Shown here: positions 38,642-47,922 of the stretch, piece by piece
How the letters are laid out: each line of letters opens with the position of its first letter
Position numbering within the stretch: position 1 is the first letter of the stretch
Origin: an archaeon
GTDB lineage: Archaea > Thermoproteota > Nitrososphaeria > Nitrososphaerales > Gagatemarchaeaceae
Reading direction: 5' to 3'
Assembly: GCA_021791695.1 (NCBI GenBank)
Contig: JAJYWC010000006.1
Span: 1-64,000, forward strand
DNA: 64,000 bases
Notes under the pieces: model-generated
What the model was told of the DNA's origin: nothing
What the model saw: only the letters and a program-made list of their open reading frames with translations
The model's database searches: none
Position numbers and translations under genes: made by a program

Positions 38642-39414
38642 GCTTTCTGCTCGACTTCGGCATTGGTCGCGGGCTCTTCCTTCGGCTTGGCGGCGTCCTC
38701 GACCTTTTCCTCTGGGGCAGCCTTGGCGTCCTTATTCCCATAGACCTCCTTGAACGTGACCTTCTTGACCGTCGGGATGAAGTGGATGATGTCGTTGGAG
38801 ATGCCGCGCTTTATGACCTGGAGCCCCTCGACCATGAACGCCTCTTCCGGGATCTCCACGGTGACGTCACCGGCCCTCTGCGAGAACTCTATCTTGTCGC
38901 CGAGCTCTCCTGGGAACCTCCTCTTGATAAGCGACCGGACCTTCTGCTCGTCCGTCTCGACCTTGCTGACTACCTCCACGTCGTAGACCAGGGTCTTCCC
39001 GGCCAGTCTGTGGTTGAAATCTACCTGCGCCCTTCCCGAGCCTATGAACCTGACCACTCCGAGTCTGTTGTCGACCTCCACTGCGTCTCCCACCCTGAGT
39101 TCGTCGGCCTTCTCGCCGAACTTCCTGACGGGGATCATTCTAAGGAGCGTCGGGTCCCTCTCTCCCCACGCCTTCTCCGGAGAGAGTTCCACCGTCTTGC
39201 GCTCCCCCGCCTCCATCTTTGCGATCTCTTCGTCCAGCCCCTTGAGCACCCAGTCTTCTCCCACGGAGACGAGCCGTGCCTCATACCTTCTTTCGGGGTC
39301 ATAGATGTTGAGCTTCTTAGCTTCATCCTCCACGGTACTCTCGATGGCCTCCCCGGTGTCCTTGACCTTGGCCGTGTAGTTGACGTAGAGCAGGGTTCCT
39401 TTCTCGAACGACAT
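38638..39414 (-). CDS. FKBP-type peptidyl-prolyl isomerase (SlyD-like)
   Basis: LLYVNYTAKVKDTGEAIEST, AWGERDPTLLRMIPV, VDFNHRLAGKTLVYDVEV. Confidence 0.93.
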   Translation of the reverse strand: MSFEKGTLLYVNYTAKVKDTGEAIESTVEDEAKKLNIYDPERRYEARLVSVGEDWVLKGLDEEIAKMEAGERKTVELSPEKAWGERDPTLLRMIPVRKFGEKADELRVGDAVEVDNRLGVVRFIGSGRAQVDFNHRLAGKTLVYDVEVVSKVETDEQKVRSLIKRRFPGELGDKIEFSQRAGDVTVEIPEEAFMVEGLQVIKRGISNDIIHFIPTVKKVTFKEVYGNKDAKAAPEEKVEDAAKPKEEPATNAEVEQKA

Positions 39415-39479
39415 TGCTTTAGGAGCAGACCGTGCTTCGGACTTGCTTTAAATGCTTAACCCTCGCGTGACGGGTGCAC

Positions 39480-40619
39480 CTAAGAGGCGAGGACCGCCGA
39501 GACCGCCTTCAGGTCGACAGGATAGCCCATCTTCTGGAACGTGAGCGCCATGGCGGCAGCGGTCCTGTTGACGTGGGACGCGCTGATGTCTCCCATGCAA
39601 CCGACCCTGAAGACCTTGCCCTTCAGGTTCCCTACGCCGGCACCGATGACTATGTCCTGCTCATCGTTCAGTTTCTGCCTGAAGACCTTGTCGTCTACGC
39701 CCTGCGGGTAGTACCCGGCCACGACGGTGTTGGACCTGACCCTCTCATCCGCGAGGAGCCTGACCCCCATCGCCCCCAGGAGCGAGTAGAGGCTCTTCGC
39801 GTGGCGTGCATGCCTCTCGACCCGGACTTCGAGTCCTTCTTCGATGAGCCAGCTCAGCGCCTCGTCGAGCGCATAGTAGAGCGGAATAGCGGGAGTGAAG
39901 GGGGTCTCACCGTGTGCGAGGAAGTCGATCTGTCTTCCGAGGTCGAAGTACCTGACTCTGGGGGGGTTGCCCTTTATGAAGTCGGCCGCTTTCTTGCTGA
40001 CTGAGAGCAGCGCCAGGCCGGGAGGAGCGGCAAGGCATTTTTGGCTCCCGGTCACACAAATGTCGATGCCCCACCTGTCCACGGGAAGGGCATAGCCGCC
40101 AAGGCTCGATATCGCATCGACCACGAAGAACGCTCCAGCGTCAGCCGCTGCCTTCGCAAGCCGTTCTATGTACGGCACGTTCGTCCCCGCGCTGGTCTCG
40201 TTGTGCACGACGTACACCGCCTTCAGACCGCGGACCTTTCGCACCGCCTCCTCCACCGACTCCAGGGAGGGGACCGTCCCCGGTTCGGAGGTCACCCTGG
40301 TGGTCTCCGCACCCGCCAGCTCTATGACCTCTGCAAGACGCGAGCCGAACTCGCCGGCCACCGGCACCACGACCCTGTCGCCAGGACGGACGATGTTCCA
40401 CACAGCGGCCTCCACCCCTCCCGTCCCCGAGGCCGTGAGGACGAGCGGGTCCCTCTCGGTCTGGAAGAGCGGCCTGGACTTGTCCGTGACCGACCTGAGC
40501 ACCCTGGTGAATGTCTCGCTCCGATGGTTAACCATCGACCTTATCATCGCGTGCCTGACCCTGTCGGGGACGTTCGTCGGACCAGGGAGCATGAGCAGCT
40601 TGTTCGGGGGGTAGTCCAT
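39480..40619 (-). CDS. Class V aminotransferase (alanine-glyoxylate / serine-pyruvate type)
   Basis: MLPGPTNVPDRVRHAM, VVDAISSLGGYALPVDRWGIDICVTGSQKCLAAPPGLALLSVS. Confidence 0.92.
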   Translation of the reverse strand: MDYPPNKLLMLPGPTNVPDRVRHAMIRSMVNHRSETFTRVLRSVTDKSRPLFQTERDPLVLTASGTGGVEAAVWNIVRPGDRVVVPVAGEFGSRLAEVIELAGAETTRVTSEPGTVPSLESVEEAVRKVRGLKAVYVVHNETSAGTNVPYIERLAKAAADAGAFFVVDAISSLGGYALPVDRWGIDICVTGSQKCLAAPPGLALLSVSKKAADFIKGNPPRVRYFDLGRQIDFLAHGETPFTPAIPLYYALDEALSWLIEEGLEVRVERHARHAKSLYSLLGAMGVRLLADERVRSNTVVAGYYPQGVDDKVFRQKLNDEQDIVIGAGVGNLKGKVFRVGCMGDISASHVNRTAAAMALTFQKMGYPVDLKAVSAVLAS

Positions 40620-40620
40620 C

Positions 40621-41166
40621 TCAACGCGCCTCCTGGTCCTTCGTTATCATGCTCTGGACCCGGCCCACGCCGTCGAGCTCCTTGACCAGCCTCGCCACGG
40701 CCGGCGGGACGAGCTTCTCCCAGTCCCTGCGCTCCAGTATCCTGGTCCTTACGTTGGTCGCCGAGTATTCCTGCCTGTTGAGATACGGTATGGGTTCGAC
40801 GTCTATCCCCTCTTCCTTGAGCAGCCTGATTGTCAGGGTGTCGTTGGAGAAGACCTTGTCGAACTTCGGGACCGTCGACCTCAGAGTCGCCACCCACACC
40901 GAATGTGAGTCTGCGTCCTGGACCGGAATGAGCATCCACCTCCGCGCATCAACACCCGCTTCGTCGAGGGCGGCCTTGATCATCATTATCCTCTCGCCAG
41001 CCGTGAAGGGATTGTCGCGTTCATGACTCTTCTGCGCGCTGCCGACGACGATGTACAGGTAGTTGACCTCCTTCAGGGCGTGCTCGACCGCCGCGAGGTG
41101 ACCGCTGTGGAAAGGTTGGAACCTACCCACGAAAAGCCCGACCGCCTTCTTCGGCATTCTTTGCAT
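40621..41166 (-). CDS. Nicotinamide-nucleotide adenylyltransferase
   Basis: VGLFVGRFQPFHSGHLAAVEHAL nucleotidyltransferase motif and C-terminal SATNVRTRI. Confidence 0.92.
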   Translation of the reverse strand: MQRMPKKAVGLFVGRFQPFHSGHLAAVEHALKEVNYLYIVVGSAQKSHERDNPFTAGERIMMIKAALDEAGVDARRWMLIPVQDADSHSVWVATLRSTVPKFDKVFSNDTLTIRLLKEEGIDVEPIPYLNRQEYSATNVRTRILERRDWEKLVPPAVARLVKELDGVGRVQSMITKDQEAR

Positions 41167-41239
41167 CGCAGCTTTCGTTGAGTATTTAAGGCGTATTCAG
41201 TCTGGTCCGCCGCATTGCGCTTCTTTCTGGGGTTAGGTC

Positions 41240-42286
41240 TTGGAACTTCTTGAGATAGACGGCTCCTACGGCGAGGGCGGAGGACAAGCGGTCAGGGTGG
41301 CCACCTCCTTCGCGGTGATACTGAACAGGCCCATCCGGGTCACAAAGGTCAGGGCCGGCAGGCGGATCCCTGGTCTTCGACCTCAGCACGCGACCACGCT
41401 GAAGGTCCTCACTGAGGTCTGCGGGGGGACCATCGAGGGTGCGAAGGTCGGCTCGACGGAGTTCACCTTCACACCGGGCAGGGTACAGAACCGCTCCATG
41501 GTCGTCGACATGGGGACGGCGGCCAGCGTGACCCTGGCGCTTCAGGCCATAGTGCCGGCGATCTCCCTCTCGGGCGCGTCGCTCGACCTGGAGCTCGTCG
41601 GGGGAACCGACGTCCCCTGGAGCCCGACCTGCGACTACTTCTCGACGGTGTTCTCCGAGAGCATGCGCAAGCTGGGGATATCGTTCAAGCTAGAGGTCCT
41701 GAGGAGGGGCTACTACCCTGCCGGCGGGGGGAGGGTCAAGGTTCGCATAGAGCCCTGCGAGCGCGTAAGGGCGGTCAGGCTGGACGAGCGCACGGATGAC
41801 CCGCCCATCTCGCTCACTGCAAGAGCCGGGCTGCTGCCACGGAGGGTCGCGGAGCAGCTGCTCAGTTCTGCCGTCTCGCAGCTCGAGCGCAACGGGCTCC
41901 GCGCAGGGAGCGAGTCGGTCTACCTTGAGGAGTCCTCCTCGGCCGGCTGCTCGATCCTGATAAGTTCGGTGGGCGGCACGTGCCTGATGGGCGCGGACTC
42001 CATCGGCGTCCGGGGAAGGCCCGCGCTGAGGATAGGCTCTGAGGCGGGCGTACGGTTCGCCAGGAGCTACGGGACGAGGGCCTGTGTCGACCCGCATCTC
42101 GCCGACATGCTCTCGCCGCTGCTCTTCATTGCGGACGGCCCTTCGACCCTCGTGACACCGGAGGCCAGCAGCCATCTAATGACCAGCCTCCACATTGCGA
42201 AGCAGTTCGTCGACGCGGAGTACTCCGTGGCTGCCAAGGATGGCTCCTGCCTGATATCCGTCTCGCCAGGACAGCAAAATAGCTAA
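41240..42286 (+). CDS. rtcA: RNA 3'-terminal phosphate cyclase
   Basis: LEIDGSYGEGGGQAVRVATSFAVILNRPIRVTKVRAGRRIPGLRPQHATTLKVL. Confidence 0.95.
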   Translation: MELLEIDGSYGEGGGQAVRVATSFAVILNRPIRVTKVRAGRRIPGLRPQHATTLKVLTEVCGGTIEGAKVGSTEFTFTPGRVQNRSMVVDMGTAASVTLALQAIVPAISLSGASLDLELVGGTDVPWSPTCDYFSTVFSESMRKLGISFKLEVLRRGYYPAGGGRVKVRIEPCERVRAVRLDERTDDPPISLTARAGLLPRRVAEQLLSSAVSQLERNGLRAGSESVYLEESSSAGCSILISSVGGTCLMGADSIGVRGRPALRIGSEAGVRFARSYGTRACVDPHLADMLSPLLFIADGPSTLVTPEASSHLMTSLHIAKQFVDAEYSVAAKDGSCLISVSPGQQNS

Positions 42287-42318
42287 TAAGGTAGTGGGCG
42301 GCTGCCCTTCAGATTAGA

Positions 42319-42921
42319 TTGTCTTTCGACGCTTATGTGCCCGGAGCCACGGCGGTGGGCATCACGTACAAGGACGGAGTAATAATGGGTGCAGAGAGGA
42401 GAATCACTCTTTCCAACTATGTGCTCAGCAAGAGCGGCAGGAAGGTCTTCAAGGTCACAGAGAACACCGGCGCTGTCTGTGCCGGGATGGTGGCCGACAT
42501 GCAGAACCTCGTGCGCCAGGTGACCGTCTACACCAAGCTCAAGGAGCTCGAGGTCAAGAGGACGCTGCGCCCGGGGGCAGTCGCAAAGCTGACCTCCATA
42601 CTGATGTTCGAGCAGAGGTTCGCTCCCTTCATCACCCAGGTGATACTCGGAGGGGTCGACGGTAAGCCGAAGGTCTGGGTGCTCGACCCGCTCGGAAGCC
42701 TCATCGCTGACGAGTATGCAGCAGTCGGTACGGGCTCGGAGATGGCGGTCGGCGTCCTGGAAGAAGGATTCGCCCCCTCGATGTCCGCGAAGGACGCGAG
42801 GGAACTGCTCCTCTCCTCGATCAAGGCCGCTATCGCGCGCGACTCGATGAGCGGCAACGGTATCGACATCCTCACGGTGGACAAGTCCGGCATCAAGGAA
42901 GACAACATCGAGATGCAGTAG
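42319..42921 (+). CDS. Proteasome beta-type subunit, predicted non-catalytic (Thr1 replaced by Ala)
   Basis: GATAVGITYKDGVIMGAERRITLSNYVLSKSGRKVFK aligns with TTTVGL... of the other beta subunit: T1 to A, D17 to E, K33 kept. Confidence 0.85.
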   Translation: MSFDAYVPGATAVGITYKDGVIMGAERRITLSNYVLSKSGRKVFKVTENTGAVCAGMVADMQNLVRQVTVYTKLKELEVKRTLRPGAVAKLTSILMFEQRFAPFITQVILGGVDGKPKVWVLDPLGSLIADEYAAVGTGSEMAVGVLEEGFAPSMSAKDARELLLSSIKAAIARDSMSGNGIDILTVDKSGIKEDNIEMQ

Positions 42922-42954
42922 GGCCCTTCGTGGGCCGCAGCCGGCTTTCGGTGT

Positions 42955-43101
42955 CTATTCGGGGACGCTCTCGAGCGAGAGTTTCCCGTTCTTGAGGGAG
43001 ACGAAGAGGTACCGGTTGTCCTCGAAGACCAGGGTAAGTTCGTTCTCCTTCTCCGTCACGGTAAGCAGTCTCTTCTCAAGTATGCCGTCGTACTTCGCCA
43101 T
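42955..43101 (-). CDS. Small hypothetical protein (48 aa)
   Basis: Reverse ORF MAKYDGILEKRLLTVTEKENELTLVFEDNRYLFVSLKNGKLSLESVPE, below the track length cutoff. Confidence 0.4.
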   Translation of the reverse strand: MAKYDGILEKRLLTVTEKENELTLVFEDNRYLFVSLKNGKLSLESVPE

Positions 43102-43143
43102 TTGCGGGGCGGCTTGCTCGGTCTTCGTATTTCTGTGTTATGA

Positions 43144-43356
43144 CTACTTCAGGTAGCTGGTCAGCTTCGTGTTCCGCTTCTGCTGCGAATACTGCTCCAC
43201 GCTTCTTCCTGTCCCCTTCCTCACCAGTTCTCTAATCACCTCATCCATGCTCTTGTTCCTGTTCTGCGCCTTGATGAGCTTCAACACCTTGTGCGTGTCA
43301 TCGTGGACCTTGACTCCCCTGATTACGAGCATCTCGAAGGTCGTGCCGACCGTCAC
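43144..43356 (-). CDS. Small ribbon-helix-helix / VapB-antitoxin-like protein
   Basis: VIRGVKVHDDTHKVLKLIKAQNRNKSMDEVIRELVRKGTG has the pattern of archaeal RHH antitoxins; no toxin adjacent. Confidence 0.5.
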   Translation of the reverse strand: MTVGTTFEMLVIRGVKVHDDTHKVLKLIKAQNRNKSMDEVIRELVRKGTGRSVEQYSQQKRNTKLTSYLK

Positions 43357-43515
43357 TTGAATACTTTCGGATTATTGACTCAGTATCGTCGCGAGTTCAT
43401 CATCTGCCCTTGGAGCTACCCAGGGCTCTGTCTGGGACGGCGTACACCTCATCGTCTTCTCCGAGTTCTTTTGTGTTTCTTTTAGGTTTTATGCGCCGCT
43501 GTCGGTACCCGCGAC

Positions 43516-44652
43516 GTGCTCCCGCTCAAGGGGATAAGGGTCGCCGACATCACGAGGCTCCTGCCGGGAGGCTTCTGCACCTACCTCCTGTCGTCCTACG
43601 GGGCGGAGGTCGTGAAGGTCGAGGAGCCCGGCATAGGCGACTACGTGCGCAGTGTACCCCCGATGATGGACGGGGTTAGTCTGGTCCACACGATGGTCAA
43701 CAGGGGGAAGCGGAGCATCGGCGTCGACCTCAAGAAGGAGGCCGGGAAGGAGGTGCTGCGCAAGCTGATAGGGCGCTCAGACGTCTTCATCGAGGGGTTC
43801 CGGCCTGGAGCCGTGGAGAGGCTTGGATTCTCGTTCGAAGAAGTGAAGAGGCTCAACAAAAAGATAGTCTACTGTTCGATCTCATCTTTCGGTCACGCCT
43901 CGCGCCTCAGCTCGATGCCCGCCCACGACCTCAACTTCGAGGCGATGAGCGGCCTCATCGGGTCGGCCGGGAGACCTCGGGTCCCCCTGGTCCAGCTGGG
44001 CGACTATGTCTCTGCAATGTACGCGACCATCGGGATACTCGCCGCCCTCAGGGACGACGACCGGGCTGCAGTCTACATCGACGTCCCCATCGTGCAGTCT
44101 CTCATGTCCCTCCTTATGCTTCCAGCCTCATCGTACTTCACGACGGACAAACCGCCGGCGCGAGGACAGAGCATGGTTTTCGGCTCCGAACCATACTATT
44201 CGGTCTATGAGACGTCCGATGGCAAGTACCTAGCGGTTGCGGCGATAGAGCCGCACCTGTGGAAGAACCTCATGAGGGCCATGGGCCTCACCCGTCTGTC
44301 CCACCTGAGGGACGGGACTGACCGTGACCGTCGGAAACTGCGAAAGGCGATGCAGGATGCCTTCGCGTCCAGGACCCGGCGCGTCTGGTCCGCCGCCCTG
44401 ATGGGGAAGGACACCGCAGTGACGCCGGTCCTCGACATCCACGAGGCGCTGGAGGCGGGATGGGCGAGAGAGACCGGGACTGTGGGCTCCATCCACGGCA
44501 GGCGTGTCCTGAACCAGCCTCTGAGGTTGTCGTCTCGTCCCGATGGGCGTCCCGCGCCGTCGCTGGGTGAACACACCACCGCCGTGCTGCGGGAGCTCGG
44601 CTACGGCGTACGTCAGGTCGAGAAGCTCGTCCGCGCCGGTGCGGTGGCTTAG
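43516..44652 (+). CDS. CoA transferase family III (CaiB/BaiF)
   Basis: LPLKGIRVADITRLLPGGFCTYLLSSYGAEVVKVEEPGIGDYVR, NRGKRSIGVDLKKEAGKEVL. Confidence 0.93.
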   Translation: MLPLKGIRVADITRLLPGGFCTYLLSSYGAEVVKVEEPGIGDYVRSVPPMMDGVSLVHTMVNRGKRSIGVDLKKEAGKEVLRKLIGRSDVFIEGFRPGAVERLGFSFEEVKRLNKKIVYCSISSFGHASRLSSMPAHDLNFEAMSGLIGSAGRPRVPLVQLGDYVSAMYATIGILAALRDDDRAAVYIDVPIVQSLMSLLMLPASSYFTTDKPPARGQSMVFGSEPYYSVYETSDGKYLAVAAIEPHLWKNLMRAMGLTRLSHLRDGTDRDRRKLRKAMQDAFASRTRRVWSAALMGKDTAVTPVLDIHEALEAGWARETGTVGSIHGRRVLNQPLRLSSRPDGRPAPSLGEHTTAVLRELGYGVRQVEKLVRAGAVA

Positions 44653-44695
44653 GTCACCTTTACTAACCCCGGGGTTGGCGAAGGGGTGGTTCAGA

Positions 44696-46669
44696 TTGAC
44701 CGGCAAGATCAGCAAGGTCGGCGTCTTGGGCGCCGGCACCATGGGCCACGGCATCGCCGAAGTCGCGAGCCTGGCAGGGTTCGACGTCACCGTCTACGAC
44801 GTGCAGCAGTCTTTCTTAGACTCCGGGATGGAGAAGGTCCGCTGGAGCGTCTCCAAGCTGGCAGAAAAGGGCAACATCACTGCAGAACAGAGCAAGGACA
44901 TACTCGCCAGGGTCCATCCGACCCTCGAGCTCTCGGCTGTCGCGGCGGCCGACCTCATAATCGAGGCGGTCCCGGAGGAGCTTCCGCTTAAGAGGACTAT
45001 ATTCGGCAAGCTCGACAAGATGACTGACACGGCTGTCTTCGCATCAAACACGAGCACGATACCGATAACGGAGATCGCCGCCTCAACGACCAGGCCGGAG
45101 CAGTTCGTGGGGCTGCACTTCTTCAATCCTCCTGTCCTGATGCCTCTCGTCGAGATAACGAGGGGGGACAGGACGTCGCAGGAGACCGCGGACATCGCCC
45201 GGTCCTTCGCCAGGGCGCTCGGAAAACAGGTCGTCATGTGCAACAAGGACGTCCCGGGCTTCATAGTAAACAGGATACTAGGACCGCTGCTCAACGAAGC
45301 GGCCTGGGTAGTCGGACGCGGCGAGGCGACGATGGAGGGCGTGGACTCGGCCGCCGTGTACAAGGTGGGCCTGCCGATGGGCCTCTTCGAGCTCACCGAC
45401 TACTCCGGAATCGACGTCCTCTACAAGGCGGCCGAAGCCGTGAAGTCCCGCGAACCCAGCTCCATACTGGGTGCGCCACTTCTCAAGCAGAAGTTCGAGC
45501 AGGGCAAGTTTGGCAAGAAGACCGGAGAGGGCTTCTACAGGTGGCCCTCCGGGGCCAGGCCGCAGATCTCCAAGGAGGCCGGAGAGGGCGTCGACCCCCT
45601 TCTCTTCTTCTCGGTGGCCGTCAACGCAGCGGCGTGGCTGGTCCGGAACGGAGTCTGCACGAAGGAGGATGTCGACCTTGCGGTCAAGCTGGGGCTCGGT
45701 TTTCCCGAGGGGATCCTCCGCATGGCCGACCAGTGGGGGATCGACAAGATAGCGGCATCGCTGAAGAAGAAGCAGGCGCTGTACGGCCCCGACTATGCTC
45801 CCGACCCTCTGCTGGAGGAGATGGTCAGGAGGGGCGAGCTGGGCGTATCGGCGGGCAAGGGATTCTACGAATACTCCGGCTCCGAAAGGAGACTAGAAGA
45901 GCTCATGCTCAGAAAGTCGCCACCCCTGGCATGGGTCACCCTCAACAGGCCTCATCGCCTTAACACCATAACTCCGAAGTTGACCGAGGAGCTGGCGACC
46001 GTCGCGAACGACCTGGCTGCGGATGCGTCTGTCCGTGTCGTAATCATAACCGGCGAAGGCGGGAAGGCGTTCAGCGCAGGCGCCGACCTTACGAGTTTCG
46101 GCTTCGGGGCACCGTCCAAGGCGTTCGATGCCTCGAGAGGCATGTACGAAGCGTTCAGCGCTTTCGAACGTCTTGGCAAGCCCGTCATAGCGGCGCTCAA
46201 CGGATACGCGTTCGGCGGGGGTTGCGAGCTCGCGCTCGCCTGCGACTTCAGACTTGCTTCTAAGTCAACCCAGATCGGCCTGACCGAGACGAACCTGGGC
46301 ATCATTCCCGGGGCGGGAGGGACGCAGCGGCTGGTCAAGCTGGTGGGTCTGCCGAAGGCCCGGGAGATGATCTACTTCGGGTCGCGACTCAGTGCCGACG
46401 AAGCTCTGGAGGCGGGCCTCGTGGACCGCGTGTTTGCAAACGAAGAGTTTCAAGCACGGGTGGAGGAGTTTGCAAGGAAGCTTGCGAAGAGGGCGCCCCT
46501 GTCGCTGAAGTTCGCAAAGGGCGCACTCAACCTGGCGTCTCAGGTCCCCACCGACCTTGGCCAGTACTTCGAAGCGGGCAGCTTCGCCCTGTTGCTCTCC
46601 ACCCAGGACGCGACCGAGGGGATAACCTCGTTCCTGTCGAAGAAGGAGCCGGAGTTCAAGGGAGAGTAG
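44696..46669 (+). CDS. Bifunctional 3-hydroxyacyl-CoA dehydrogenase / enoyl-CoA hydratase
   Basis: N-terminal KVGVLGAGTMGHGIAEVASLAGF; LHFFNPP; C-terminal crotonase domain ALNGYAFGGGCELALACDFRLAS...LGIIPGAGGTQRL. TTG at 44696 preferred. Confidence 0.94.
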   Translation: MTGKISKVGVLGAGTMGHGIAEVASLAGFDVTVYDVQQSFLDSGMEKVRWSVSKLAEKGNITAEQSKDILARVHPTLELSAVAAADLIIEAVPEELPLKRTIFGKLDKMTDTAVFASNTSTIPITEIAASTTRPEQFVGLHFFNPPVLMPLVEITRGDRTSQETADIARSFARALGKQVVMCNKDVPGFIVNRILGPLLNEAAWVVGRGEATMEGVDSAAVYKVGLPMGLFELTDYSGIDVLYKAAEAVKSREPSSILGAPLLKQKFEQGKFGKKTGEGFYRWPSGARPQISKEAGEGVDPLLFFSVAVNAAAWLVRNGVCTKEDVDLAVKLGLGFPEGILRMADQWGIDKIAASLKKKQALYGPDYAPDPLLEEMVRRGELGVSAGKGFYEYSGSERRLEELMLRKSPPLAWVTLNRPHRLNTITPKLTEELATVANDLAADASVRVVIITGEGGKAFSAGADLTSFGFGAPSKAFDASRGMYEAFSAFERLGKPVIAALNGYAFGGGCELALACDFRLASKSTQIGLTETNLGIIPGAGGTQRLVKLVGLPKAREMIYFGSRLSADEALEAGLVDRVFANEEFQARVEEFARKLAKRAPLSLKFAKGALNLASQVPTDLGQYFEAGSFALLLSTQDATEGITSFLSKKEPEFKGE

Positions 46670-46672
46670 CCG

Positions 46673-47863
46673 ATGAGCACCCTTTTCCCCCGCTCGACGG
46701 ACTACAACATCCAGATCTCAGAAGAGCACGAGGCCTTCAGGAAGGTCGTAAGAGAGTTCGCAGAGAAGGAGCTGGCACCCCTCACAGCGAAGATAGACAG
46801 GGACAACGAGATGGACATGGAGCTGGTGAAGAAGGCCGGCGCGCTCGGTCTTTTCGGAGTGCCGTTCCCAGAGGAGTACGGCGGGAGCAACGGTGATGAC
46901 CTCTCGCTCGTGCTCGCCACCGAGGAGCTCGCCCGTTTCTCAGCGGCGTTCTCCGCCGTGATAGGCGCGAACTACCTGGTCTCCGTCCCACTCTTCCTTT
47001 TCGGCACCCCTGAACAGAAGACGCGCTTCCTCGTCCCGATCGCCCGCGGAGAGAAGCTTGGGGCGCACGCTATGACCGAACCGGGCACGGGCTCGGACGT
47101 GGCCGGAATCAGCACTACCGCGACGAAGGAGGGAAAGAACTACGTCGTCAACGGAAAGAAGATGTTCATCACAAACGGCGACAAGGCCGATACCTATCTC
47201 ATATTCGCCCGGACGAGCGCCCCTGAGGAGGGCAAGCGACACAGGGGCGTTACGGCCTTCATAGTCGAGAAGGGCGCGCCGGGGCTGAAGGTGGGGCAGC
47301 GTATCAACACGATAGGACTCAGGGGCGACCAGCCCGTCGAACTGATCTTCGAGAACCTCGAGATACCTGAAGAGAACGTGGTGGGGGAGCTGGGCCGCGG
47401 TGTGAACGTAGCGCTCAGCACCTACGACCACGGGAGGGTCGGCGTGGCGGCGCAGGGGACCGGCCTGGCCCAGGCAGCCCTCGAGGCGGCACTGAACTAC
47501 TCCACGCAACGGCAGACCTTCGGCGAATACCTCCTCACCTACCAGCAGGTCCAGTTCAAGATAGCGGAGATGGCGGCCGCCGTCCAGACAGCGAGGCTGC
47601 TCACCTACTGGGCGGCAGCGCTCACCAAGAAGGGCAAGGACTTCATCAAGGCATCTTCCATAGCGAAGATAGCGGCGACGGAAGCCGCGGAGACCAACGC
47701 CCACAAGGCGATGCTCATCATGGGTGCCAACGGCGTCTCGGCGGAGATGCAGGTCGAGAGGATACTGCGCGACTCGCAGGTTATCAAGACCTACGAGGGT
47801 ACCAACGACATACAGCGGCTGACGATAATGAAAGAGATAGCGAAGGAGATGGGCGTGGTCTGA
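46673..47863 (+). CDS. Acyl-CoA dehydrogenase
   Basis: [24 protein letters not shown]...[29 protein letters not shown]. Confidence 0.96.
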   Translation: MSTLFPRSTDYNIQISEEHEAFRKVVREFAEKELAPLTAKIDRDNEMDMELVKKAGALGLFGVPFPEEYGGSNGDDLSLVLATEELARFSAAFSAVIGANYLVSVPLFLFGTPEQKTRFLVPIARGEKLGAHAMTEPGTGSDVAGISTTATKEGKNYVVNGKKMFITNGDKADTYLIFARTSAPEEGKRHRGVTAFIVEKGAPGLKVGQRINTIGLRGDQPVELIFENLEIPEENVVGELGRGVNVALSTYDHGRVGVAAQGTGLAQAALEAALNYSTQRQTFGEYLLTYQQVQFKIAEMAAAVQTARLLTYWAAALTKKGKDFIKASSIAKIAATEAAETNAHKAMLIMGANGVSAEMQVERILRDSQVIKTYEGTNDIQRLTIMKEIAKEMGVV

Positions 47864-47922
47864 GGACGCCGAGACATCTAGCATCCTTGAAATAGAAGGA
47901 ACGGACGCGTCGTGACACCCAC

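Noticed and set aside
43412-43440. CCCAG/CTGGG hairpin as an ncRNA or terminator
   Set aside because: Only 5 bp in GC-rich DNA, no T tract after it; not enough evidence for a feature call.
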